Assembly (NCBI GenBank): GCA_964544395.1
Contig: CAZJAO010000003.1
Span: forward strand, 1-57,291
Reading direction: 5' to 3'
From: JAKLIN01 sp964544395
GTDB taxonomy: Archaea; Nanobdellota; Nanobdellia; Pacearchaeales; GW2011-AR1
DNA: 57,291 nucleotides
How positions within the stretch are numbered: the stretch's first letter is position 1; each line of letters opens with the position of its first letter. The notes under the pieces are model-generated. The model ran no database searches and was not told the DNA's origin. It saw only the letters and a program-made list of their open reading frames with translations. Made by a program: the position numbers and the translations under genes. Shown here in pieces: positions 41,776 through 51,812 of this stretch.

Positions 41776-42681
41776 ATGCCTGAAAGAATCAAAATTACTT
41801 TTCTTGGAACTTCCGATGCTATTCCAAGCTCTGAAAGAAATCATACTTCTATTTTACTTAGATACAAAGAAGAAAACATCCTGATTGATTGCGGTGAAGG
41901 AACTCAAAGACAATTCAGAAAAGCGGATTTGAACCCAGGGAAGATTACCAAAATATTGATAACCCATTGGCATGGGGACCATATCTTGGGATTGCCAGGG
42001 CTATTCCAATCTCTTGCTTCAAGCGGTTACAAAAAGACTTTGCATGTTTATGGGCCAAAGGGAACCAAAAAAGCGATTGAAGATATCTTGAGAATTTTCG
42101 TCTTCGCTAAAGAATATAAAATTGAAATAAAAGAAGTTGATGGAAAATTCTTTGAAACTGAGAATTTCTATTTAAGTTCTGAGAAAATGACGCACTCAAT
42201 TCCCTGCAATGGTTATGTTTTCGTCGAGAAAGGACAAATTCGGATTGATAAAAACAAGCTAAAGAAAGAAAGAATCCCAAATGGGCCTTTGCTTGGAGAG
42301 TTGAAAAAAGGAAAAGACATAGTCCACAATTCAAAAAAATATCTCGCAAAAAAATTAACATTCAAAGAAGAAGACAAAAAGATTTCCTTTATCCTTGATA
42401 CTTCCCTAAATAGGCAGATAATTCCTTTTGTTAAAAATTCTGATTTATTAATCTGTGAATCCACCTTTAGCGAAGACCTTAAAGACATCGCTAAGGAACA
42501 TAGTCATCTAACTTCTCGGCAGGCTGCAGAAATAGCCAAGAGATCAAATTCCAAGAAATTAGTGTTGACTCATTTAAGCCAAAGATATGAAAAAGATAAA
42601 AGCAAAATTTTGAATGAAGCAAAGAAAGTTTTCAAGAATTCTATTATTGCTGAAGATTTAAAGAGCTTTGAAGTTGAATAG
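41776..42681 (+). CDS. rnz: ribonuclease Z
   Basis: It trims the 3' trailer of pre-tRNAs. The metal motif THWHGDH (His64, His66, Asp68, His69) follows FLGTSDAIPSSERNHTS, and later histidines lie in EKMTHSIPCNGYVF, in the exosite region, and in EHSHLTSRQAAEIA. The 301-aa length is that of the short, dimeric form. It fits this genome, whose tRNA genes do not encode CCA. It is probably co-transcribed with lsm. Confidence 0.93.
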   Translation: MPERIKITFLGTSDAIPSSERNHTSILLRYKEENILIDCGEGTQRQFRKADLNPGKITKILITHWHGDHILGLPGLFQSLASSGYKKTLHVYGPKGTKKAIEDILRIFVFAKEYKIEIKEVDGKFFETENFYLSSEKMTHSIPCNGYVFVEKGQIRIDKNKLKKERIPNGPLLGELKKGKDIVHNSKKYLAKKLTFKEEDKKISFILDTSLNRQIIPFVKNSDLLICESTFSEDLKDIAKEHSHLTSRQAAEIAKRSNSKKLVLTHLSQRYEKDKSKILNEAKKVFKNSIIAEDLKSFEVE

Positions 42682-42753
42682 AAAAGCTTTAAATCTGATA
42701 TATTTCTCTGATAGATATCAACCCGGCTCTCAATCAGCCTTGAGCAGTATCTC

Positions 42754-42795
42754 AAGGGAAAGTTTGATAAAGAGAAACCGTTAGGTTGTCTTTAT
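42754..42795 (+). repeat. recurring hairpin element, copy A (leader of tRNA-Arg)
   Basis: AAGGGAAAGTTTGATAAAG, then a hairpin: ATAAAGA pairs with TCTTTAT around GA/G and AACC-GTTA-GGTT. It ends one base before tRNA-Arg and matches copy B at about 40 of 42 positions. Upstream are a CTTGAG/CTCAAG stem (42739-42756) and TATA-like boxes near 42687-42706, so a leadered tRNA precursor seems likely. Confidence 0.6.
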
Positions 42796-42796
42796 T

Positions 42797-42871
42797 GCCC
42801 TTGTAGCTCAGCCTGGATAGAGCACTAGCCTTCTAAGCTAGGGGTCGCAGGTTCGAATCCTGTCGAGGGCA
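42797..42871 (+). tRNA. tRNA-Arg (TCT)
   Basis: Acceptor GCCCTTG/CGAGGGC, D-arm GCTC-GAGC, anticodon stem CTAGC/GCTAG with loop CTTCTAA (anticodon TCT), T-arm GCAGG-TTCGAAT-CCTGT, discriminator A; CCA is not encoded. The next base starts the stop codon of the opposite-strand 2231-aa gene. Confidence 0.93.
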
Positions 42872-45800
42872 TTACCCAAAATAACTTTCTCCGGAAACCT
42901 TCCAAGCATTCCAGTTGCTCAATACAGAAGCAGCATAATTGATTCCGTCGGTGTTTGCTCCAATTCCTAAGAAACCGGCGCTATTTGGCGTTCCTGTATC
43001 AAGAACGCTTAGAACGCAGCTTAATCTCTCGCTCATTACTTGTGTTGAAATGCAGGTATAATAAGAAGAGGATGAAGATATATCTTCTGTCAGAACCCCT
43101 TTCAAAATTGCAGAAACTGTTGCAACTTGTTTGTCTGCCCCCTGATAATTAACATTTCCGCTTTGATATCCCATCATCCAATCGCTTCCGCCCCTCGTGC
43201 TGGCTCCAAAGTTATTCTGCTGGGCAATTGCAACAAGTAAAGCTTCAAAATCTCTGGATGAAAGAGAAGTTGTAGTATAAGCAGTTGTTATTGGCGTTGA
43301 ATATTTATCAAAAAAAGATTTGTAAGTATTGAATTGTGAAACAGGCAAATTAGTCGTTGATGATGTTACAGAACCCTTATTCTGACTTATAATCTTTGAA
43401 AGAGCACTGTAAATATTGTTTATTTCAGATACGTAATTATTATCTCCACCACAACCATATCCATTGTATCCCCTTACTGCGGCATCTCTACCAGTATAAG
43501 TTGCACTAAAGCCGTTGCAAGTCCCAGATAATGGAAAAGCCTGAGCTTGTCCATTGGCATAAGTTGAAAATTTCTGATTCAAGATTAAAGCTCCGCATTG
43601 AATATTTTTGTCATAATTTGAATTAATATCGCTTGTAGCCCCAATTCCAGAACATGCCCCAACAGAGTTTGCGTCAATTTGCATTAGTCCAAAGGAATTA
43701 CCATTTTGGGTTGTCAGCCCATTGCTGGATTGTATGCAGTTAGATTCCTGAATCATTATCGACAATAAAAGAACGGGATCTTCATTATATGTTTTGGATG
43801 CATTCGAAAGTGAATTTGCATAAGCCTGACAATTTGATCCGCATTGACAGTTTACTTGAGATGAAACCATAGCACTTGACAAATCATTTGCAGTTACTCC
43901 GCTTGCTGAACCAGTAGGAGTAGCTGCAGGAGTTGAGGGAGTTGTAGGAATTGTATTACTTACACTCTTGCATGAATTCATATTAGTTATGCATTGGTTA
44001 AGGAAAGTTCCAGTCAATCCAAGGGAGGAGCATATCTGAGATGCACTTGAAGTAGTGGTAGTACAAGAGTTCATATCCGCGATACATGAAGCAAGATCCG
44101 CCCCAGTCAATCCTAACAGTGCACAGTTCTGAGACGCACTTAAAGTTCCAGCCCCCGCAGTTGAAGTCGCTGCTGCACAATGTCCAGGATCAGTAGAAGT
44201 ATCGCAATAATTGCTGTTGCAATCAAAATCAGCAATACAGGGCCCCCCATTATCTAAATGCAATAAAGATGTTCCAGAAGATCCCGTTCCACCCTGCAAA
44301 GCCAATTGCTTATATGCTTCACCTCTCAAGAAGTACAAATATCCTTTTTGGTTATTGTAAAATACCTGATTAATAATATTCTGTATTGAATTTATCCTGT
44401 CATTAGGATTAGTTTCGCCTTGTATTGTCTGAAGAGCACCGGAATACTGGTCATTGCTCAAATATCCAGAGCCTTGCAAAATTGAGTTATAACTATTTTC
44501 AACACTTTGCAGCGTCGAGTTTCCGAGATTTTGGGTTGTCCCATTATTAAGATATGCAGCAATGTCAGGTGAGTTTATGACATTCGCCACACTTTGAGTA
44601 TCAAGCCAGCATTTCAAGTTTGCATTTCCGCAAGTTCCTACTGAGACCCATCGTGAATTTTGCGCATTAGCATTAGGATCTGTTCCAAGCCCAGGATTAC
44701 TTGTTGCACAAATTCTTGTTATTCCCTGATTATAGATTTGAGGATTAATTGCATTAGTTACTCCATTCTGAATATTAGGATTCAGCAATCCATAAACATT
44801 TGGCGTTCCTGAAACACAATCAGACTCACTGGAAATTTGGGTATTATTTACCTCGCTTGAGAGATATTGAGCTTTGATGGCATTAAGAGCAACAGAAGTT
44901 GTTACAGATTGGAAATTGCAGTCAATATTTCCATTTACATTTATGCATAACTGATTGTATCCCGAAGTTGCAGTAAAGTCTTTGGTTTGATCCTGATAAC
45001 CGCCAGATGCAATGTATCCGGAATCTATCTGCCTTGTGTTAGAAGTTCCCTGATAATATGACGTGCTTGAAGTTCTCTGCAGATAAACGCTATAATAAAC
45101 TCCGGAATTTTGTCCTGCATAAATGTGATAATAAACCTCATATTGCGATGTTGGGGGAACTGTTGCAGTCGTGAATGGAATCTCTTGGAAAGTTCCCATG
45201 TATTGAGGTGGAGAATCTGTTGTGGACAATGCATTTGCAATATCTGCCCCTCCAGGGATAGTAATCGAAGTGTAAGCCTGACAGAAAGCATCTCCGATAT
45301 TTGTTGTTTTCAATTTGAATGCATTTGCCGAATTTGTAGCATAATAGTTTGTAATATAACTAGCTGATTGCTGTGCAGTTGAGAATGCATTTTGAACAGA
45401 CAGATATTCTCCGCCACCACGAGCCCCTTGTCCTGCGAGAGAACCAAGAACTTGCGGAGCTAAAATATTTGCTAAAGGTTGAGCTTGTTCCCAGAAGAAT
45501 TGGCACATGTAAATGCTGTTCATCTCTTCACATATTCCAGTCGTCTGTCCCGTATTAAGATTATTTTGCAGGCAACCGGTATAAGCTTTTTCCACCGAAA
45601 TCCAATTGTCTAATCCTGCTTTGATTCCAGTCAGACAAACAGGTATTGCAATTCCTTCTCTTGCATTAGGAAGGCATAAAAGAACACTTCCAATAATTCC
45701 GGACTGAACAACATCTTGAACAGGATAAGCACCTCCGAAATTGCATCTGCTCGATGGACAAATTACGGGGTCGCATACATTAAACAAGATATTGCAATCT

Positions 45801-48800
45801 TTTGGAGACATAAAGTCTGTGCATTTCAAAGCGGGAGAATTTGTAGCCGGCTGTCCGACTTTTATATTTTGGGAAGTTCCATCTGGAGCAGTTATTGTGA
45901 TTGTAGCCAGACTAGGATTATTTGCTCTCGTTCTCGCGGCTTGTGCTAAAGCATTAGCGGCAGTAGTAGCTAATTTCTGTGTTGTGGAAGCATCAAGTCC
46001 AGCAAAAGTTCCTGTTGGTGTGGTGGCCTGATTAATCCCCATGCATTGGTCATCTCCGGTTCCAGAGCTACTAAATTCTTCAATTCCATTAGGGCCGACA
46101 TTGCATAAAAAGAAACTCTGAACTTGCCCTGCAGCAGTATATGAAGCAGTAGCTGTTGCACCGCCAGTAGGCACTAATTGTTCTGTAGCAGCATACCATC
46201 CATTCTTCAAATCAAATGGAACGATTGCAGGCATTCCCTGATATGGTGCGGTTTCAAAGTATTGAACTTCAGGAAACGAAGAACCTTGATTATTCTTGTA
46301 TTGGTTGCTGTAAGTATTAGCAGAAACAATTTTGAAGATTATATTGAAGGTATTTGGATTTGGCTGCTGTCCGGAGGTGGTGCCGGGGCTGTAGAGGGTA
46401 AGTTGATTATTTGCACCAATCAGATAAGTCGCAGTGACTATTCCTGCATTATTGTAAGTCAACAAATAATCCTTACTAAAACTTGAATCTGTAACGGTAG
46501 CAACATTGGAATTTGGATCAATACTTACTCCTGCACCAAGACTATATTTTGAGGAAACATCGCTGAACTTCTGAATTTGAGATTGAATTACTGAAAGAGG
46601 AACTTGGTCTTTTTGTGTAGCAATTACATATGCAGAATTAATCCCAGTTGCTTGTGAAAGAGCAGCTATTTGCTGCTGCGTTTTTGAATTAGTTTGTATA
46701 TTTGTCAAAGTTGAACAGGCTCCCTGCTGTGCAACCGCCTTCAAAGTATCACTTGAAGTTGAAGAGCTCAGGATTGTTGAGTAAAGTTGCAAATTTCTTG
46801 CATCAGTGAGAGTATAATCATTATTCTGATAATTAGTGGTTGAAACCAAACTCGTTGGGTTTGAAATTGTGGGACACGTATTTGCAGGAAGCGATGTAAG
46901 TGCAGTATCCACCTGAGGTATGTAAGTTTGATTCATGAATTGATTTGTATTGACATTTGAACCGAATAAAGAACTAGAAACCCCCAATAATGAATTTGAA
47001 GTGGTATAAGGCTGTTGTGCACTTTCTATCTGAGTATTCTGATTATTGATATAAGTATTGAGCTGGGTTACATCAGTATCAATTTGATCTGAATTCTGTA
47101 AAAGACATTGGTCCTGCGTCGAATATTTTCCTTGAGTCACAAGTGCAGAACATTTATTATACCATCCACCTGCTCCGCTCATTGCCATTTGTCTTGCAAT
47201 TCCCTGCCCACCCATGTTATTTATGAAACTCTTAGCAAATAAAGCCAGCCCAGTATATTGGCAAGTGGTACTGAGAGTATTCACAAGATTTCCAGTGGTG
47301 TTGTCTATGCTCTCCAATTGGGCAATAGTTGCATTCGTAGCTGCAATCTTAGCATTAATCTCGTCGGGGGTTAATTGCACGGCACTCTTTTCAATTCCAA
47401 TACTGAATGAGAAATTAGTGGAAGAACCGGCATTGCTTATTGTAGGTGTAACAGATACCTGTACAAATTGTTTCAAATTAATTTGAGTCAAAGTTAGAAG
47501 ATAGCTTCCCATAGGCGTTGGGGCATTTTCATTTAAGGTAATTTGATTGAAATTGCTTTTTATTGTAGCTGTTCCATTTCCGCCAATATTTCCTCCATTA
47601 TTTAGCCCACTAAGTTGTATGTAATCATTTGAACTTTGGTTTATATAAACAGGCTGATCTTTTATTAAAGAGAAAGCAGCAGTGGTTCCATTTGGATATC
47701 TTATTGAAACTTGTGCTCCAAAATCAGAGTAGGTCGGAGAATAAATATTATTGATTGTTAACAAATAGGATTGCCCGTTTATTGAAACGTATTTGTTTGC
47801 ATCAGACTGACTGGAAAGAGAGTAAGCATCATTGCAGAAGCTCAAATCTTCCCCTGAACTTGGATGAGGATATCTTGAATTAAAAGTATTGCACAAAGTA
47901 AATAAGGTATTTTTTTCGCCTAGACTGTTTGCAAGAACCAACTGTTCGTACAATGCCTGTTCACCTAAAGTTGCCTGGGCATTCGAAGGATATGTTTCAC
48001 TTGCGTAAGTATTCAAAACTGTTTGATAATCACTTGTTGCATTTTGATAAGCCGAGAGAATTTGAGAGTTTAAAGTGGCATCTTGCCCTTGTGAAAATCC
48101 GTTAATCTTTACAATATTTGGTGCTGAATTATAAAAATTAGTTGAATCGGAAGCAGGACCAATATCGGAAGAATAAGGGCTATGCCCATAGGTTATAATC
48201 GTCCAATCCTGTCCCGAAATGATTGCTCTTAAAACAGAATTTCCAGCCCCGATAATTGTATTTCCAATTTGAGAGAGAATATCAATAAATTTGCTGGTTC
48301 CTGGTTGCCATTGCTGTGAACCGCTTTGTACCCAGCTTGCCATTGAAGATAGCTGGTCATTCGTCAAAGGTGTGTGTAATTGAGCAGAATCAGGAATAGC
48401 CACAAGGAAAATTGCTAAGTTGCTTAAATCTTGCTTTAAAGGATAGTTTCCTAAACTAAATCCGCCAGGCCCGCCGATTGTTCCCACATACCCAAGATAA
48501 ACAGATTTTCCATTTTCAGTATACAGATAGCTTCCAAGACTATAATCTCCTTTTTGTCCATTTATGGTCAATGTAACTTTTGGTGAAACTCTCAAGTCAA
48601 AAGTTTGTTGTCCTGCATCGGTATGGCAACTTATCTGTGCATCTTGTGCTAATCCCTGCTGAATAATATTTGTTACCTGACATTGATTATTAAGGAAAGT
48701 TTGACCTTTAACCACTCCGACAATATTTCCATTGATATTTAATTTTACCATCGTGTCAGCATTTTGAAGGCTGTTTAATTTTACCTGCATTGTTGCAGAA

Positions 48801-49567
48801 CAAAGTGAAAATCCTGAGATTGAAAGTGCGTTTGAAGATTGCCCAACTTGAAGATCTAGAGTTGAAGTAGGATTCAAATTGCCGTCGTAAATTTGTATTG
48901 TTGCACTATTTCCTTGAATATTTGTTGCTCGCAAGAATCCTTTATTATTCCAGAATCCATATTGTCCTGATTGTGTCTGCCAGTCTGAATCACTCATCTG
49001 TGGAAGATAAAAATTTGTATCCCCCACACCAAAAATATTTTGCGCATTGTAATTTAACTTTGCAGTCAAGTTTCCGGTCACAAAATCAGGCATTGAAGAT
49101 TCATTCTTGATTTGCTTCAAATCTATAACAACATATCCGATATTGCTCAAAACAGGATAGTTATTTTGTGTTTGCCCGTTAAGATTTAATGCAGCTTGAG
49201 CAGGATAAAATCCAATTGTGTTTACATACTGAGAGTAATTTCCTGTAAAAGAAATTCCTTGTATCGAGTTGATATTGATAAGAGGATTGGTTTGAGTTGC
49301 AACAAGAGGGCAGAAAACAGGAACATCTTGCTGTGAAAGCAAATCGCTTCGCACAACTGCAGGAGTGCAACCGGTAGGTGAAACTTGAACAATAAAATCT
49401 TGTCCTTGCTGGCACATTGAACTATTGAAATCTGAAGTGGGAGTTAATATGCTGCTGAATGCGGAAATCTGCGGTGTTGAAATAGTATCTGCCAGGGACA
49501 ATCCAATAAAAGAGATAATTACAAATAAGAAAATCCCGGTTAAAAACAAATTTTTCATTTTATGCAT
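42872..49567 (-). CDS. giant secreted protein (2231 aa) with C-terminal SLT/lysozyme-like domain
   Basis: A signal peptide (MKNLFLTGIFLFVIISFIGLSLA) starts an Asn/Gln/Ser/Thr-rich exported protein. Long beta-rich and coiled regions fill the first 1250 residues. A Cys cluster (CDPVICPSSRC, 1265-1275) precedes a more hydrophobic stretch. A small Cys-rich motif (PCIADFDCNSNYC, 1776-1788) and two LGLTG...MNSC repeats (about 1805-1865) lead into a transglycosylase-like domain: Glu1941 (IMIQESN), SFGLMQI (1958-1964) and a YNGYGCGGDNNYV block. SLT enzymes cut peptidoglycan, which archaea lack, so it may act on bacteria or a related glycan. It overlaps the upstream surface-protein gene by 8 nt. Confidence 0.85.
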   Translation of the reverse strand: MHKMKNLFLTGIFLFVIISFIGLSLADTISTPQISAFSSILTPTSDFNSSMCQQGQDFIVQVSPTGCTPAVVRSDLLSQQDVPVFCPLVATQTNPLININSIQGISFTGNYSQYVNTIGFYPAQAALNLNGQTQNNYPVLSNIGYVVIDLKQIKNESSMPDFVTGNLTAKLNYNAQNIFGVGDTNFYLPQMSDSDWQTQSGQYGFWNNKGFLRATNIQGNSATIQIYDGNLNPTSTLDLQVGQSSNALSISGFSLCSATMQVKLNSLQNADTMVKLNINGNIVGVVKGQTFLNNQCQVTNIIQQGLAQDAQISCHTDAGQQTFDLRVSPKVTLTINGQKGDYSLGSYLYTENGKSVYLGYVGTIGGPGGFSLGNYPLKQDLSNLAIFLVAIPDSAQLHTPLTNDQLSSMASWVQSGSQQWQPGTSKFIDILSQIGNTIIGAGNSVLRAIISGQDWTIITYGHSPYSSDIGPASDSTNFYNSAPNIVKINGFSQGQDATLNSQILSAYQNATSDYQTVLNTYASETYPSNAQATLGEQALYEQLVLANSLGEKNTLFTLCNTFNSRYPHPSSGEDLSFCNDAYSLSSQSDANKYVSINGQSYLLTINNIYSPTYSDFGAQVSIRYPNGTTAAFSLIKDQPVYINQSSNDYIQLSGLNNGGNIGGNGTATIKSNFNQITLNENAPTPMGSYLLTLTQINLKQFVQVSVTPTISNAGSSTNFSFSIGIEKSAVQLTPDEINAKIAATNATIAQLESIDNTTGNLVNTLSTTCQYTGLALFAKSFINNMGGQGIARQMAMSGAGGWYNKCSALVTQGKYSTQDQCLLQNSDQIDTDVTQLNTYINNQNTQIESAQQPYTTSNSLLGVSSSLFGSNVNTNQFMNQTYIPQVDTALTSLPANTCPTISNPTSLVSTTNYQNNDYTLTDARNLQLYSTILSSSTSSDTLKAVAQQGACSTLTNIQTNSKTQQQIAALSQATGINSAYVIATQKDQVPLSVIQSQIQKFSDVSSKYSLGAGVSIDPNSNVATVTDSSFSKDYLLTYNNAGIVTATYLIGANNQLTLYSPGTTSGQQPNPNTFNIIFKIVSANTYSNQYKNNQGSSFPEVQYFETAPYQGMPAIVPFDLKNGWYAATEQLVPTGGATATASYTAAGQVQSFFLCNVGPNGIEEFSSSGTGDDQCMGINQATTPTGTFAGLDASTTQKLATTAANALAQAARTRANNPSLATITITAPDGTSQNIKVGQPATNSPALKCTDFMSPKDCNILFNVCDPVICPSSRCNFGGAYPVQDVVQSGIIGSVLLCLPNAREGIAIPVCLTGIKAGLDNWISVEKAYTGCLQNNLNTGQTTGICEEMNSIYMCQFFWEQAQPLANILAPQVLGSLAGQGARGGGEYLSVQNAFSTAQQSASYITNYYATNSANAFKLKTTNIGDAFCQAYTSITIPGGADIANALSTTDSPPQYMGTFQEIPFTTATVPPTSQYEVYYHIYAGQNSGVYYSVYLQRTSSTSYYQGTSNTRQIDSGYIASGGYQDQTKDFTATSGYNQLCINVNGNIDCNFQSVTTSVALNAIKAQYLSSEVNNTQISSESDCVSGTPNVYGLLNPNIQNGVTNAINPQIYNQGITRICATSNPGLGTDPNANAQNSRWVSVGTCGNANLKCWLDTQSVANVINSPDIAAYLNNGTTQNLGNSTLQSVENSYNSILQGSGYLSNDQYSGALQTIQGETNPNDRINSIQNIINQVFYNNQKGYLYFLRGEAYKQLALQGGTGSSGTSLLHLDNGGPCIADFDCNSNYCDTSTDPGHCAAATSTAGAGTLSASQNCALLGLTGADLASCIADMNSCTTTTSSASQICSSLGLTGTFLNQCITNMNSCKSVSNTIPTTPSTPAATPTGSASGVTANDLSSAMVSSQVNCQCGSNCQAYANSLSNASKTYNEDPVLLLSIMIQESNCIQSSNGLTTQNGNSFGLMQIDANSVGACSGIGATSDINSNYDKNIQCGALILNQKFSTYANGQAQAFPLSGTCNGFSATYTGRDAAVRGYNGYGCGGDNNYVSEINNIYSALSKIISQNKGSVTSSTTNLPVSQFNTYKSFFDKYSTPITTAYTTTSLSSRDFEALLVAIAQQNNFGASTRGGSDWMMGYQSGNVNYQGADKQVATVSAILKGVLTEDISSSSSYYTCISTQVMSERLSCVLSVLDTGTPNSAGFLGIGANTDGINYAASVLSNWNAWKVSGESYFG

Positions 49568-51464
49568 TCTTTAGAGTTAATCCAATAGTTTTATTCGCGA
49601 ATGAAAGATAATTATTTTGCAATTGTGTCAGACTTGTTGGAATAGGCAAAGAGGATGCATCAATCTCGATTGTGTTAGAATTCTGAAGATCGGAATCAAG
49701 GATGAATTGTTCGGCTTGTCCGCCGCCTGCCAAAGCATTCGAAATAACTTGTGCAGGAATGTTTATGTTAAAGCATTGTTGCTGTGTTGCTCCCAAAGCG
49801 CCTGCAATTCCAGAACTTGCAACATTAACGCACTGTTGTGATGTTGTTGCTCCAATGGTAACTGAAGTATTTCTGTAAATGTAAACCTGAACAGTATAAT
49901 CTGCTTGACTCAATTGAACACTGGTTTGCTGCGGATAAACCACTGTCTGAGCCCCTTCAGAAGAGGTAAAAGTAATAAGTGCATTTCCACTATACTCTGC
50001 TCCATCTAACCTTAAATCAATTAATTCGTTATGAAGTTTGTTCAATATTATGCTCACGCTTCCGGATTGTGTCGTCGTGAACAAAGACCTTTCTGTCGAA
50101 TATCCATTTGCAGATGCAACTACATAACCATTTTCGCATTGAGGGAATTGACCATTTAAAACTCCGGAGGAAGTCTGTCCAATATTGCAGGTCTCGCCGA
50201 AGCATTCGTAAGAAATATTTGCATTGACCGGATTTGAGTTCAAGTCAAACACATTTACACTTATAGGTGTATTCTCATTTTGGCATAAAACAGGCGCGGT
50301 TGTCGAAGCTGCCGTTCCATTTAATGAGTTTCTTGGAAGGTTTCCAGAAACAATTACAGCCATTGGGAATTGGAAAGTTTCCCCATTGTTCGAAATAGTT
50401 GCAAGAACAGGGTACTTAACATCATAAACAAAGTGATAGGGCACATAACAGAATCCCAAAATTCCAAGTCCTTGCTGATTTCCGATTGGTTGCGCCAATA
50501 ATAAATTCCCCTGTGTTGGATTTATTTCATAATCACTTGGCCAATTTGGTGCAGTAATGAATCTTACATTCTGTACGGGAACATGCACGGAGAAATAATT
50601 AACATCATTGCCCGTCCTTAAGGACATTATATTATCTTGTATCGCCTGACTAAGATTCGCAACGATATCATTTGCATTCCATGTCAGAGGTGAGCAGGTA
50701 AACTGAACTCCGTCAACAGGAGCGTAATTTCTCAAAACATCAACAGTATAATTTTCCAGGAAGTAATTTGTTTGTTCGTAATTGTACAAAATTAGTGCAG
50801 ATTTGTATAAATTTCCTAATTCAGAGTTTACTGTAATCTTATGCACATTCACAACAGCACTATCATTTCCTCGATTCAAGCTAAGGTCCATATTAAGGGT
50901 TAATTGAACTTGGTCCGGATTTATTGCAATGCTTGCAGTAGGATTTCCCATTTGAATTAAAAAGTTCTGGTCGGTAAATGAACCAAAATCGCAGTTTCTT
51001 GCAACTTGATTCACATATTGTGCAAGTTGAGTTTGCATTAAAGATTGAGAAGGAACTTGTTGTTTTGCAATATTATTACCCGAAACATAAAACCAGTAAG
51101 GAATTGGATTTCCTAAAAAATTAAGTTGCGAAGAGAAGGGAGAGTATAAAGAACCAGGTTCAAATTGAGGGAGGTAAATGTAACCACCCTGACTTTCGAG
51201 AATGCTTATCCCAGATTGAAGATTATTTTGAAGACAAGATAAAAAAGTGTTGTATGCTGGTTGAAATTCTTGAGGAATTTGTGTTGTTGGAGAAAGATTG
51301 CTTCTAAAAATAAAAAATGCTGCGACAGCCGCAATGATAACAATTGCTATTATGATAAAAATGGTGACTTGTCCTTTACGATTTTTTGAAAAAGAATTGT
51401 AGAGTGAACCTAAGTGAGCTCTTTTCGAAATAAGATTTAGACTTTTCACCCTTTTAAAATCCAT
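49560..51464 (-). CDS. membrane-anchored surface protein, 634 aa
   Basis: A basic start and a pilin-like hydrophobic segment (GQVTIFIIIAIVIIAAVAAF, 31-50) anchor a large outer domain. The mid region contains a beta-sandwich like carboxypeptidase-regulatory domains (VNVFDLNSNPVNANISYECF, then GYVVASANGYS); paired cysteines suggest disulphides. No catalytic motif is seen. It lies directly upstream of the giant SLT protein gene with an 8-nt overlap, so the two are made together and may form one surface assembly. Confidence 0.75.
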   Translation of the reverse strand: MDFKRVKSLNLISKRAHLGSLYNSFSKNRKGQVTIFIIIAIVIIAAVAAFFIFRSNLSPTTQIPQEFQPAYNTFLSCLQNNLQSGISILESQGGYIYLPQFEPGSLYSPFSSQLNFLGNPIPYWFYVSGNNIAKQQVPSQSLMQTQLAQYVNQVARNCDFGSFTDQNFLIQMGNPTASIAINPDQVQLTLNMDLSLNRGNDSAVVNVHKITVNSELGNLYKSALILYNYEQTNYFLENYTVDVLRNYAPVDGVQFTCSPLTWNANDIVANLSQAIQDNIMSLRTGNDVNYFSVHVPVQNVRFITAPNWPSDYEINPTQGNLLLAQPIGNQQGLGILGFCYVPYHFVYDVKYPVLATISNNGETFQFPMAVIVSGNLPRNSLNGTAASTTAPVLCQNENTPISVNVFDLNSNPVNANISYECFGETCNIGQTSSGVLNGQFPQCENGYVVASANGYSTERSLFTTTQSGSVSIILNKLHNELIDLRLDGAEYSGNALITFTSSEGAQTVVYPQQTSVQLSQADYTVQVYIYRNTSVTIGATTSQQCVNVASSGIAGALGATQQQCFNINIPAQVISNALAGGGQAEQFILDSDLQNSNTIEIDASSLPIPTSLTQLQNNYLSFANKTIGLTLKNA

Positions 51465-51500
51465 GAGACAAAGATGAGAGAGAGATATATAAATTTAGTG

Positions 51501-51710
51501 TTAATACGAATATTTACTCAACCTCAGCTGATTAATTCCGCCGAGAATTACCAAAATTCCTCCGAGAAGTATTACCCATTTGTTAATGCCTGCAAAAAAA
51601 TCAGGAAGAACAAGGAGATTAACACCAATAAGATTAAGACCATAAACTATGAGATATAATCCAAAAATTAAATAGACTAAAAAAAACACCAACTTCGAGG
51701 ACTTCATCAT
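51501..51710 (-). CDS. small two-helix membrane protein, 69 aa
   Basis: Two hydrophobic spans (LVFFLVYLIFGLYLIVYGLN and WVILLGGILVILGGINQL) with a short loop and basic ends. No family recognised. It precedes the surface-protein operon by 36 nt on the same strand and may belong to its transcript. The upstream AT-rich tract near 51730 can promote it. Confidence 0.6.
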   Translation of the reverse strand: MMKSSKLVFFLVYLIFGLYLIVYGLNLIGVNLLVLPDFFAGINKWVILLGGILVILGGINQLRLSKYSY

Positions 51711-51771
51711 AAAAGTTATTAAACGTTCAGATTTAAATATTTTATGTTGCTATCGAGCGTGACCCAATCTT

Positions 51772-51812
51772 AAGGGAAAGTTTGATAAAGAAAACCGTTA
51801 GGTTGTCCTTAT
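51772..51812 (+). repeat. recurring hairpin element, copy B (leader of tRNA-Val)
   Basis: Nearly the same as copy A: one mismatch and one indel in about 42 nt. The stem ATAAAG/CCTTAT with the inner AACC-GTTA-GGTT loop is kept. It ends at the base before tRNA-Val. GATTTAAATATTTTAT (51730-51745) upstream would start transcription before the element. Confidence 0.6.

Noticed and set aside
51772..51812. All copies of the hairpin family being terminators of minus-strand genes
   Set aside because: This fits copies C-F and perhaps A, but copy B has no minus-strand gene ending nearby, so a terminator role cannot explain the whole family.
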